This document shows positions 26,001 through 36,266 of a DNA stretch of 64,000 nucleotides, piece after piece; the stretch's first letter is position 1, and every line of letters begins with the position of its first letter. Where the stretch lies: contig NC_056762.1 of NCBI RefSeq assembly GCF_018687715.1, forward strand, positions 29,252,864 through 29,316,863, written 5' to 3'. The stretch is from Carya illinoinensis. Lineage: Eukaryota > Streptophyta > Magnoliopsida > Fagales > Juglandaceae. A program made the position numbers and the translations under genes. Under the pieces are notes generated by a model that searched no databases, was not told the DNA's origin, and saw only the letters and a list, made by a program, of their open reading frames with translations.

Positions 26001-29000
26001 TATGGTTGAAGCAGGTTTGTTGGTGATTAATCACAATAGATTGTTCTTCTTAGATGGTCTTCCTCTTGAACATTAGAAATTGCCACCCAGAATTTTTGTT
26101 GCCTAGAAAGCAGGTATCTGGAAGAGAACAGAGTGTTCGTATCTTCTATTTATTTATTTTAATCCATACCATAGTTCTTAAAGCTTTCGATGCCATCTTG
26201 AAGGGCAGAAAAAATCCCAATCTCTTACTGATCTGTAATGCATCTTCTGATTTAGAGTGTGGTACACATGGGTTCGGAGCTTGGAGTTTAGCAATCTATG
26301 ATTTCCTTTTGATTTGATTTTTTCTTATTTTCTAAGACAATTATGAGAATATTCAAACTTATTTAGAAAAGTGACTTGTTTTGAAAATTTTGTTTTATTG
26401 GTCTTATCTTACTGGTGACACTAGAAGATTTGAGGAAGCTTCCTTTTTCTAGTCCTTTCTTTGCTTGCTTTTGTCATTTGTCTTTATGCACATAGTGACT
26501 TTTTTTACAAGTGAAGAAGGAAGATGTGCAGAAGCTTCCTTGCCAGTTTTTTCTTTTCAAATTCCTAATCTGCTCTGATGACAAGTGTTTCTTTTGTGGA
26601 CGTTGATTTGATGCATATATGTCACTAGATATGCAAGCTGTTCTGTCTATTTCTCTATTCATGTGCATATTTAATAGTTTCTTTTCATTTTTTTTTTCTG
26701 TACAAATAGTTATTTTTTTTATAGGTTCTTAATATCTGCTGCACCTGTACTTCTTTTGATTTTTCTCTTCCTCCTGAGATTGCGTAGGGGCTTCAGATTT
26801 TACACTGGGAGCACCCTTGGATGGTTTTATTTCTGTTAGAGGATAATAAAACCATATGGGTTTGTGCTATTTCTTTTAAGGGAATGCTAAGCACAATTGC
26901 ATGGCTTAAAATTGATCATTTCCTTGATTCTTGTGGCTTGAGGCGGGGACGTAGCCATGATCAATTTTTTTTTGGTGAGTAAGAAGTAAATTTTATCGAA
27001 GTGAATGAAAGTAGGCAAGCCTATGTACACAGGAAATATACAGAAGAAATGCCTAAGTACGTTCTATGAGCGCTAAGTTAAAGAAAATAAGTCATGAACA
27101 TTAGTCCCATTAAGCAAAATGGCTGAAAACCAGAGCAATAATGTTTGTAAGAAAAAATTCTGAAGTTCTACCACTGTACGCTCCCTAGCATCAAAACACT
27201 GCGCATTCCCAACCAAATGCACCACATAATACACAATGAAGGGTTGAATCAGTTCTAGTCTATTGTATTTGTTTATCTCCTGTGCTTCAATGAAATATAC
27301 ATTGCCAAACTAACTTATCTAAAAACCAAAAAAGAAAAAAGAAACTACATTGTTGAACTGTGGATCATGCCACTTTTCAAGTGTTCATGGTCAGCGCATG
27401 TGCCTTCTAAGCTGATATGTATTTTCAGTAACAATTTCATCTTATGTGGACAATTTCATATCCCATCTAGTAGTTATTATTCATGCAATAGCTTTTTACT
27501 TCTGATTTTAGAAAATTATAACTTGAAGTTTGATCTTAAGGCTTTACAAGTCGTGTATGAGATTTATTTTTGTGGTAAAGTTTGTAGCTTTTCTTCTCTC
27601 TTTTTCTCAATACTGCGTTATACTGATCTTAAGGCTTTACATATTGCTATGGTTTGGAAAATGATTCCTCATTGTATCATGTGGTGCCTTTGGATGGAGA
27701 GGAATGGTAGATGTTTCAAAGACCGGGAGCATTTCTTGGATGAGCTGAAAAGATTCTTCTTCAACACTCTTTTTTCTTGGGCTTCTGTCATTGATTGTAA
27801 TGGGGCCACTTCTCATAATTTGCTTGTATCCATTTTTTGTCAGTAGGGGCTGCTAGGTGTAATTCGTGTATACTTTCTGTGCACTTGGGCTGTGCCTCTT
27901 TACAATCAATAAAACTTTATTCTTATAATAAAAGGAAGTTTGAGTACCCATCTGTTCATTTGCACACTAATTTGAGTGCCCATCTCGTATAGTGAATCTT
28001 TGGATGTTTTTTCTTCTTATGCTTGTTTTATTTTCCATGTTTGTGGGTATCTTTTTTTTGTAATTATGATTGGTATTGCAGATTTTTCCAATAATTTCAG
28101 TCATCATTCTGCAGGAAGTCATAAGAATCAAGAATGAGCACCCAGATGACAAACAATGCATTGTCAATGATAGAGTAAAAGGTCGTCTCAAGGTTACCAG
28201 AGCATTCGGTGCAGGATTTCTGAAACAGGTTCTCAGATTTATTGTTGTTCTTGGTAATTTGACTTTAGAATTTTCCCTTCTAAAATAATTCTGCTGGAAA
28301 ACAAGAAAATTATCTTACTGTTTTCTGCATTAAAGTATCATCGAACAGTTGGAAATCTATACTTCCTCTGATTTGTTCTCATGATGACTGCATACTCCTA
28401 AGTTTTAAAGGTAATTATGGCATCAAGACGAGACACATCTTCAAGAAGAGAAGAAAACTATATTGTCAGATCACATATCATATTGTCTTTTTAATTTGCA
28501 TTTTCTGTGTTTTCCATGTTTGTGTAATAAATCCTTGTGCGGTATATACATGACTTTTTTTGCGGCAATAACATTAACATATATAGGTTTGAAGATCCTG
28601 GTGAGGTTTGGGATATTCACTACCTGTGAGAAAATTTGGTTACCTGTAAAGCACATATATATATATTTATTTTTATAAGTAAACCTGTAAAGCATATATA
28701 ATTAATTACCTGTCTATCAATAAATTTAAATAATGTATTATGATCCAGTTTTCACCACTCGAAAGTTTCAAGTTGGCACATATAACATGCATTTTTCATT
28801 TGAGAAACAAGAAGTTCTGCATCTTTTTGCTCTGGGCTTCTTTTTCTCCCTTTTCCTATATGAATATCATTTTGGAAATTGATTTGAGTTTTTTTTTTAA
28901 TTAAAAACTTATTAATATTAATAGGTGTTGCCGAGCAGATAGGGTGTATAAAAGAGAAAGCACCTAGCTTGGAAGAAGAAATAGAGACAAGGAAATCATG

Positions 29001-31816
29001 AACGTTAAGCCCATTAAAATATAAAGCTATTGCCCAGAAAAAAACATGTGAATGGCCAATTGATTTAAGTTTCTAAATAAAATAAGATGTGCAACATATA
29101 ACCACTAGGGGTTAGCTCAAATGGTAAAGGCCTTGGGCTTGTGGGGTATGCTCCCCCCAGGTCTAAGGTTCAAATCCCCTTGGATGCAAACAATCTCTAG
29201 AGGCCATTAGACTAAAGGATTTTCCTCTTGAATTACCTGAGGCGCACTTGCGGGAAACTCCTTGCCAAAGGTCTGTGCACCTCCGGGATTAGTCGGGACA
29301 TTGTTCTCGGAGACCTAGTGCCAATCAAAAAAAAAAAAAGGGTAAGATGTACAACATACTTGTATGTTGTGAATGACCAACCTATTTGTCCTTTCCTTAT
29401 CATGGAGGTGGGCTGGGGATTGGGGCAGGGAAGATAACAAATATGTAACAGAAGAAGGCAAGTTTCTTTAACTAGTGATAAACCTATGCGATGTGCCGGA
29501 ATGGCCAAAGTTATTAGATGAAAAAACACTCTATGTAAATAAGTTAGAAGGTTCCTTCTAAAGAGCCCCCAATTTGACCGAATGTGTTTTATTTTTTTGC
29601 CTTTCAAAATTTAATAAATCTGTAAAGTAAATTTTTTATTTTTTATTTTTAATTTTTTTTTTGTGGGCCGGACAGGGGGAAACCTAACATTTTCCAAGTT
29701 AGAATACATTTTAGCATTCTATAATAAATAGAACCTTTGAAGGAGTGTCAATGTCAGTATTGCGATCGCCAAAATTTGGGTTGAGCAACTTGATCCTAGC
29801 CCTGTACTATTCTTTATTTTTATGTTAATGATTAGAGAACTCATAAATTTTGCTTTAATGAAGAGCAGGACAAAGAGCTATTTATATAGTGTGCCAAATA
29901 AAAGATTATAAGTTTGGGAAAACAAAAAAACACATATTAGGAAAACTAAAAGACTAGTAATTTGAACAAAAAGTAAAAATTTCTTTAAAAATTTCATTTA
30001 ATAATTCCATTTATTATTATAAGCTTAACTTAAGTATGTATATCATTATTAAAAAAATGGGGATTGCATGATATAAGTTTATAGCACTAGTTTTCATTTA
30101 ATAATAATATAGTGGGATAGTTCATAGGTAGTTTCATAGGAGTAAATCTTCATGCTTTGAAAATTATATGGTATCTTGATATATTCTGATATTCGTGCAT
30201 GATGTTTTTCACATCTGCTGGATTGTTGTGTGAAACTAAATTGTTGGTTAATGGAGTAACCCATCTTTACCAAGCTCATCCACCCCTCCGTTTCTTGATT
30301 AATAAGTTTTCAACTAATGAGCCTATTTTTCATAATTTTCTTCTATCTTTTTCTACTTCTAGAAATGTGACTTCTGTATACTTCCTGTAAACCTGAATGC
30401 ACCTCTTGCATTTTTTAATGAAGTTTTATTACTTATAAAAATGGTCTTTCATTGCTTCAAGTTGTACAATGTCAGATTTGATTGTGCACATGTCCCGTGT
30501 GCATTCCATGCAATAAATCATATGTGTATGATTCAATCGAATCAAAGTAGAAACATTTGTGGTGGTGGTGGTGTAAGCATACTAACTCGCAAGTGCAGCC
30601 AAAAGAGTCAGTCATGCTTGTGCGTCATGTCCACTGAATGAAGCTTTTCATATATAGTTTATTTGTATATGTCATATGTTGTCAGTGTCTAGATTTGCAT
30701 AATAACATGATGTACGTGTTGGTGCAGCCCAAGTGGAATGATGCACTGCTGGAAATGTTTCGGAATGAGTACATTGGTACTGCCCCTTACATATCCTGCT
30801 CACCTTCTCTTCATCACCATAGACTCTGTCCTAGAGATCAGTTCTTAATCCTCTCATCTGATGGTCTATATCAGTATCTGAGTAATCAGGAAGTGGTTTC
30901 TCTTGTTGAGAGTTTCATGGAGAAGTTCCCTGATGGAGATCCTGCACAACATTTGATAGAGGAGCTTCTTTTTCGTGCAGCCAAGAAAGCTGGTAAATAG
31001 TTTTCCAACCATTTAATATCTCGTCATTCATTTCTCAAACACTGATGTTTATATGTGAACTGTAAAAGTGGTCTTTGAGATGATGAAAGAGTTGGTAGAA
31101 AAATTATTTGATGTACTCTAGTCAACTCCACTATGTCTTAACCCCAACCTAAGATTCTAGTGTTGGAAATACTATCAGATAAAGAAGATACTTTTACATG
31201 GGAAGTAACTAAATTGATCGCCAAATTCTAATGTTGGCATATAAACTGTGTATGGTTGCATGTTTGCCTTAAGCTATCTGATCTGTTAGTATGAGGATCA
31301 GCGGTTTTAACAATATCCTTCAAATGTCTGAAAATAACTCTAAAGTGAATATCATTTTGTATTCTGTTCATTTGGCTGTTTTTGAGTAATGCAACCCGTC
31401 TATATAATATTGCACACAATATAGCTCAACCCTTTGGTTAAAGGATTAAATGTAGACATCTTGAAAGTGCTCTTCAACCCCTGTAGCAGGGTTTGTTTTG
31501 TTTAGGTAGTCTTTCAAATTCTTTTAATCGAGATTAAATTCGATCTCTGGGAATAAATGCGAGCCGATTGAGAGTAGAGACTCCATTTCACCCTGTGTTC
31601 ATTTCTCCACGTCACTCAAGTCTAATGATTTCCAGTCTACTCCTATTTTGTGCGTTTTCAGGTAGTAAACTTGCTGTGGTTTGCTTTGCAGGATTGGAGT
31701 TTCATGAATTATTGGACATCCCACAAGGAGATCGCAGAAAATACCATGATGATGTCACTGTTATGGTTATATCACTTGAAGGAAGAATTTGGAAGTCATC
31801 AGGAAAGTACCTGTGA
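23068..31816 (+). CDS. PLL1: POLTERGEIST-LIKE 1-type protein phosphatase 2C (4 exons, 825 aa)
   Basis: Exons 23068-25041, 28115-28228, 30728-30992 and 31692-31816 join in frame. The protein starts [12 protein letters not shown], an N-myristoylation context with a nearby cysteine, consistent with the plasma-membrane attachment known for POL/PLL1. The N-terminal region ([40 protein letters not shown]) is typical of this subfamily and fits PLL1 (Arabidopsis PP2C 29) better than POL. Catalytic PP2C motifs are present: GEDRV (D281), [11 protein letters not shown] (D300), [12 protein letters not shown] (D585), [11 protein letters not shown] (D741) and YHDDVTV (D804/D805). A long plant-specific insert between the first motifs holds an Asn/Ser-rich tract. 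POL and PLL1 act downstream of CLAVATA-type receptors in meristem and vascular stem-cell maintenance by dephosphorylating Ser/Thr residues. The three introns keep frame; introns 1 and 2 are enlarged by retroposons. Confidence 0.93.
24080..24145 (+). repeat. (AAT)n coding microsatellite giving an Asn/Ser-rich tract
   Basis: AAT repeats with scattered AGT encode about 20 residues of asparagine and serine near residues 339-359 of the PP2C, inside the variable insert of the catalytic domain. Length variation here would be in frame. Confidence 0.9.
25735..25830 (+). mobile_element. LINE 3' end with poly(A), PP2C intron 1
   Basis: The sequence matches the reverse complement of the 3' end of the LINE at 51727-57536 (shared TGTGTACTCGGG and ACGTGGATCAATAAAATC) and ends in a 20-base A-run (25811-25830). 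It is a severely 5'-truncated copy. Confidence 0.8.
26966..27240 (-). mobile_element. LINE 3' fragment, antisense, PP2C intron 1
   Basis: A short T-run at 26966 marks the tail. Read on the minus strand, the rest encodes the ORF2 C-terminus ([27 protein letters not shown], then a stop), matching the end of the other LINE ORF2 copies, followed by the 3' untranslated region. Confidence 0.75.
27642..27937 (+). mobile_element. LINE 3' fragment, sense, PP2C intron 1
   Basis: Bases about 27646-27846 encode the ORF2 C-terminus ([19 protein letters not shown], ending in TAG), followed by the family 3' untranslated region (GCACTTGGGCTGTGCC, CAATAAAACTTTATTC) and an A-rich tail. An 18-base direct repeat (27531-27548 and 27624-27641) abuts its 5' edge. 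Confidence 0.75.
28891..29042 (-). mobile_element. LINE 3' fragment, antisense, PP2C intron 2
   Basis: A T-run at about 28891-28899 marks the tail. The minus strand reads a degraded ORF2 end (a [15 protein letters not shown] string) and 3' untranslated region. It lies about 50 bases from the SINE. Confidence 0.6.
29099..29342 (+). mobile_element. tRNA-derived SINE, PP2C intron 2
   Basis: The head is tRNA-like, with RNA polymerase III promoter boxes: A box TTAGCTCAAATGG (29112-29124) and B box GGTTCAAATCC (29167-29177), spaced as in a tRNA. A tRNA-unrelated body and a 13-base A-run (29327-29339) follow. A 16-base target duplication flanks it, TAAGATGTGCAACATA (29083-29098) and TAAGATGTACAACATA (29343-29358), with one mismatch. 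The one-base divergence of the duplication suggests a fairly recent insertion. Confidence 0.88.
30330..30440 (+). mobile_element. Probable LINE 3' end remnant, PP2C intron 2
   Basis: The stretch resembles the family 3' untranslated end (TGTATACTTCCTGTAAAC, CACCTCTTGC, AATGAAGTTTTATTACTTAT) but has only a short A-tail. Limits are approximate. Confidence 0.45.
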
Positions 31817-32480
31817 AACCTTCATACACGAGTGATCTACTAATGAAATGGAAGCTCCAATTTTCAACTCGAGCCACTCCAACCGGTTGCCGAAGTTTCA
31901 CAAACGAGCTTTATTTTCTGTTGCACAGCATAAGAATACAGCTAATAGAGGGAGTCCTGTATGATACTGGCAAAAGGCTAGTCTTAGATATTCACCAAGG
32001 TCTCGAGTAGATGCCAAAAAGAATTGGTTCAAGGTTGAAACGGGGAATCTGCCAGCGGGGGTGGTGGGGAAATGCTCTGTGGAGGAAAAAGAAAAACAAA
32101 TCTTGTTTTTTTTTTTTTTTTTAGAAAGAAAAAAATAGAAATTTTGCATAGGACGAGAGTCTTTTCATTCAATTGCTCATTTTCTTTCTTCCTTTACAAA
32201 GCCTAGAGATTGTGGTTGTAAATTGGTGGGGGGTTACAGATTTACTTACAGAACTTGATGATTCCCTTGTCAACAATGAGCTACACTATAATTTTTGTGG
32301 TGGATTTTCACCACTGCGGGTTACAAGAGTTGGCAATTTACTTAGAACATATATTGTGAGCCTTCTGCTTATGAAATTAGTTGTAGAGTTATCATCTTTC
32401 AAAGAAATTCAAAAATCAGTCAATGAGTTTTGGGTCTATCAGATTGGATAAAAGAGGAGTAAGAGCAGAGTTTTGTAAGG
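31817..32480. other. 3' untranslated region of the PP2C gene and downstream DNA
   Basis: Sequence continues from the PP2C stop codon with moderate GC to about 32100, probably the 3' untranslated region. A T-run at about 32107-32122 follows. No reading frame of interest and no confident polyadenylation signal were found. Confidence 0.4.
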
Positions 32481-33642
32481 TCATGTCAATACAATAAAAT
32501 TAGTGAGACGATGGTCCAGAGATTGAAAATAAAACCATTTGTTAAACAATTGTTCTGAGGAGAGTTTCAGGGAGAGGGAGTGCATGGCCCAAGAGAGGGA
32601 CTTCGACAATTTAGACGAGGTAACTGTGTGTAGGATTAGAGTTTGAAGTGTATTTAAGCTCTTTAAATGATATTTACTAGTTTTAATTTGAAGTTTATTG
32701 AGCTTAGATATATATATATATATATAATATTTCTCTATTTGTAAAATTTTAGTTTTATAATCAATAAATTAGTAGAGATATTGAAGTTTAAGACTGTAAT
32801 CTAGTCGAGCTAAGTCGGTCTGTAGTTTGTTGAGCTTGAGCTTAATATTTTTATTTATTCTTTGTTCGACCTTGACTCAGTAAGCTAAATTCGATTAGGG
32901 CTGTCAATACAATAAAATGAGTGAGATGATGGTGCAGAAACTTGAAAACAAAACCAATTGTTTTTGTTATGAGGAGAGGGGGTGCATGGCCTTCTTGGAC
33001 AATTTTGTAAAGAAGCTCTTCATTTGTTTTGAGTGCTGAATGTTCAAGTTTGACATATCTTTTGTGAAGCTAACATGGTTGCGGATTTTCTTGCTAAGGA
33101 GAGTGTAAAGGATTAGACTCTAGATTTTCTGGGTGAGGAGTTTCGAGAGAGACGTTTTTGTGGCCTTGTTCGAACTGATAAATTGGGTCTTTACTATATT
33201 AGGCGTTAGTTTTTGTATTTGTGACTTTCCTTTGCCTTAGTGAGTTTTTTTAATAAAAATGAGGTTTTTGCCTCTTTTAAAAAGGAAAAAAAAAGTGTAT
33301 TTAAGCTCTTAAAACGACATTTACTAGTTTTAATTTGAAGTTTATTAAGCTTAGCGGACACACACACACATAATTTCTCTCTTCGTAAAATTTTAGTTTT
33401 ATAACCAATAAATTGGTAAAGATTATAAAGTTTAGGGATGTTATCGAGTCGAGCCGAGTCGGTATTTGATTTGTCGAGCTTGGCTTGATTTAATATTAGA
33501 GCTCGGGCTCGAAATTTTTATTTATTCTTTGTTCAAGCTCGACTCGATGAGCTAACTCGACTAGGACAAGAATTGAGCTCGATTCGAGTTTAACCGGACA
33601 AGTATCGAGCCAAATAAACTAGTTCATTTACAGCCCTACTGA
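32481..33642. repeat. Duplicated hAT-like repeat with an internal retroposon tail
   Basis: Two diverged direct copies share GTCAATACAATAAAAT, a GTGCATGGCC block and GTGTATTTAAGCTCTT. Copy 1 is about 32481-32896; copy 2 is about 32897-33642. Copy 2 starts AGGGCTGTCAAT and ends ATTTACAGCCCT, which are inverted termini of a common plant hAT-like type, and its right part carries the repeated GAGCTCG motifs usual in such elements. Within copy 2, about 33000-33290, lies an insert ending in an A-run. No 8-bp target duplication was found. Confidence 0.55.
33004..33291 (+). mobile_element. RNase H-type retroelement 3' tail
   Basis: The frame from about 33046 reads ANMVADFLAKES, typical of the C-terminal RNase H helix of plant non-LTR elements. 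Stops follow, then a 3' untranslated end (CTTAGTGAGTTTTTTTAAT) and an A-rich tail at about 33280-33291. It interrupts copy 2 of the duplicated repeat. Confidence 0.55.
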
Positions 33643-33776
33643 AGTTTAAAGGAAATTAAAGAGCATGCAAGTTATGATTCTTAATGGTCAATATCACTTT
33701 GGCAAACTATATAAAGAGTTCTCAATCCTCTCTTAGCTCTAAGAAGTTGATTTTTTCCAACTAAGCATTTAGTTTC

Positions 33777-33777
<1 letters not shown>

Positions 33778-33818
<41 letters not shown>
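33778..33818. repeat. (AT)n microsatellite
   Basis: About 19 uninterrupted AT units lie between the convergent PP2C and PPR genes. Confidence 0.9.
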
Positions 33819-34130
33819 GATTTTAACGAATTTAACTTAGTAAAATCACTTCGCCCTGCATCTTGAAGGAAAACAATGATTGATTATTGCATTTCAGAGG
33901 AATTGAAGGAAATCAAAGCGTACAATCTGGTTTGATATCAAGATAAGATATTCCTGAATTTCAAAACTAGAAAGCAGATGAAGGTCTGCAATATGGTGAA
34001 AGCTATGTGTAATTGATATTTTTTAGATGGATGACTAAAGCTAATATAACATATCCAAATTACAGGTATCATCATATTAAAGCAATGATGAAAGCTATCG
34101 CCACCGTAATTACTGTTGGTTCATAATCAT

Positions 34131-36266
34131 TTATGCTGCAACAGCAGGGCTTTCAAGCCGTGACTGCACCCATGACATTATATCTTCCCGAGTTGCCACA
34201 AAAAAACCAAGTTTCTCTTCACTCTGCCTAAACGGTGCATCAAGTTTCTTGGCATGAGAAGCGAAGGAATTGGCCAGTCCTTGAGAGAATTTGTGCGTTC
34301 CTGTGCCAGTTTGAGCTGAAAATAACTCCGGTAAAGCCTCCTTGCGCTGAACAATTTTGGATAGAGTTCCCATCCACTCTTCTAGTGCGGTTTGAGCTGC
34401 ACCAACAGATAGGGACCTAACATCCATGCACCACTCATCTACAGTCTTACTGTGTAAACTTGGGTACAACCCATACAGGGTTCCCAAGTAGAGCAACTCA
34501 TGAGCTCTCTCGTGAAGCTTTTTGCTTCGGCATATATCAATCAAGCAATTACAGAAGGGTCTTCGGGCTTCAACTGCCGTTTCACCGAGAATGCTCTTGA
34601 ACTCATCCCTCAAGGTTTCAAAGCTAGTTTTCTCTTCTATGACCAACTTCACAACGGAAAACAACTTTGGGTTAGCTTGGTTCAAACAAGTAAGAATTTT
34701 ATCAACGTCTCCATTTTCCTCACATAAAGACACAACAGAAAGCAAGCATCCACAAAGCCTATCATCTGGCTTAACCCCTCTTTCAACAGATGCAGCAAAC
34801 ACTCTAACCAAGTCATCAATTCTCTTGGTCTTCCCTAAGCACTGAATCAAACATGTGCAGCCCATCACATTGAGTTCAACACCCAACTCGGACATTTCTT
34901 CAAATAATTTAACCGCTTTGTCAACCTTTCCTCCACTCCCATATATGTTAAGCATTGCCGTGTAGCTCCAACTATCCGGACTACAATACTCTAAACTCTT
35001 CATGTCCTCAAATAGCCTCTCTGACTCTTCCTCCAATGCAAGGTCTGCACACATATTCAATAGAGTATTATATAAAATCAAATCCACCGGCCACCTGTTC
35101 GATCTCATTTGCTCCCACAATTCTAAGGCATCTCGAGCCCACCTCGCCTTGCCATAAATCTTAACAAGTGCGGTCAACGTTTTCTCATCAGGAGTTAACC
35201 CAGATTCAACCATTTCATTGAATAAACTTCTAGCCAAACCTGGCTTCCCGACCTTACCCATTGCTTCTAACAACGTATTGTACACTACCAAATTAGGCTG
35301 CACGCCAACAGACTTCATCTCTTGCAACACATAGTTAATACCATCATAGTCCCCAGATGCACCAAACATCCTCGCTAATATAGAGAATGTAGCGTGGTCA
35401 GGTATCCACCCACTAGCCCTCGCTCTCTCATACAGATTTAACGCTTCCTCAACACTACCCAATTTCGCATACACATCAAGGATAGCAGAGTAAGTCACCT
35501 CATCAGGCATCAAACCAGTCTTGTACATCCTCTCAAACCACTCCACAGCCTTATCAAAATCATTGCACTTTTTGGCACAAGTAATGATGGTGGAGTATGT
35601 GATATTGTCAAGCTCAATCTCATTGCTAATCATCTCATGGGCAAGGTCCTCCATGAGCTGAAACTGTCTTCCAAACCTCAAAGACTTCATTGTGACATTG
35701 TAGAATATAGTTTCCAGGGGAAATAAATTCTCGGTCTTGATCCAATTGAGGAACAAACGCGTTTTCTGCCATGGCTTCAAGCAGTTGAGTATTAGAAGTG
35801 CATTTTCTCTGGTGGGTGGGTGTGGAATTTCCTCAAGAGTAGCCAAGAAAGCAGCTTCATCACAGTCATTGAGCTTCTGAGCAAAGCGCCTGAGCTCTCT
35901 GACCTGAGGATTGTATGAGTAAGAAGAGCGTTTCTGCCTCTGAAGGGAGAGCACGGAGCGTTTCGGCTTGGTGGGGTTCACCCAGGTGGACTTTGGCTTG
36001 GACATGAGCTGCGTTTGGTCCTTGGTGGGATTTGAGAGGGTGGTTGTGGATAAAGGCTTGAGTTGCTCGGATAAAGATGGATTTTTCTGGTATGGCTCTA
36101 TCAAATTGGGAGAGGCTTCTTGGGGAGACTTGGAAGAGCTACACAAAATGGTAAATCTTCTGGTTGGGTGTTGTCTGAGCGGAGATTTGAAGATAATGGG
36201 TCTCTTTGTGTCCGAGAGATTCCCTGTAAAATGAACATCAAGAGCAATAGACAGAGCAGTAGCCAT
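34131..36266 (-). CDS. SOT1: Plastid PPR-SMR protein, SOT1-like (711 aa)
   Basis: This is a single uninterrupted frame from ATG 36266 to a stop at 34131. The first 45 residues are rich in Ser, Thr and Arg with few acids, as in a chloroplast transit peptide. Conserved blocks (SEQLKPLSTTTL, PKRSVLSLQRQKRS) precede a run of pentatricopeptide repeats from about residue 180 to 530 (for example DNITYSTIITCAKKC, PDEVTYSAILDVYAKLG, PNLVVYNTLLEAMGKVG). The C-terminus, about 605-700, is a small MutS-related domain with VRSLSVGAAQTALEEWM and TGTGTHKFSQG. The length and motif order match Arabidopsis SOT1 (At5g46580), which binds the 5' end of the 23S-4.5S rRNA precursor in chloroplasts and whose SMR domain has endonuclease activity. 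That function is inferred here by family. It is convergent with the PP2C gene and divergent from the thaumatin-like gene. Confidence 0.93.
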   Translation of the reverse strand: MATALSIALDVHFTGNLSDTKRPIIFKSPLRQHPTRRFTILCSSSKSPQEASPNLIEPYQKNPSLSEQLKPLSTTTLSNPTKDQTQLMSKPKSTWVNPTKPKRSVLSLQRQKRSSYSYNPQVRELRRFAQKLNDCDEAAFLATLEEIPHPPTRENALLILNCLKPWQKTRLFLNWIKTENLFPLETIFYNVTMKSLRFGRQFQLMEDLAHEMISNEIELDNITYSTIITCAKKCNDFDKAVEWFERMYKTGLMPDEVTYSAILDVYAKLGSVEEALNLYERARASGWIPDHATFSILARMFGASGDYDGINYVLQEMKSVGVQPNLVVYNTLLEAMGKVGKPGLARSLFNEMVESGLTPDEKTLTALVKIYGKARWARDALELWEQMRSNRWPVDLILYNTLLNMCADLALEEESERLFEDMKSLEYCSPDSWSYTAMLNIYGSGGKVDKAVKLFEEMSELGVELNVMGCTCLIQCLGKTKRIDDLVRVFAASVERGVKPDDRLCGCLLSVVSLCEENGDVDKILTCLNQANPKLFSVVKLVIEEKTSFETLRDEFKSILGETAVEARRPFCNCLIDICRSKKLHERAHELLYLGTLYGLYPSLHSKTVDEWCMDVRSLSVGAAQTALEEWMGTLSKIVQRKEALPELFSAQTGTGTHKFSQGLANSFASHAKKLDAPFRQSEEKLGFFVATREDIMSWVQSRLESPAVAA

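Noticed and set aside
29099..29180. A functional tRNA gene
   Set aside because: Polymerase III boxes are present, but the sequence lacks a convincing cloverleaf acceptor pairing and continues into a tail with poly(A) and target duplications, so it is a SINE.
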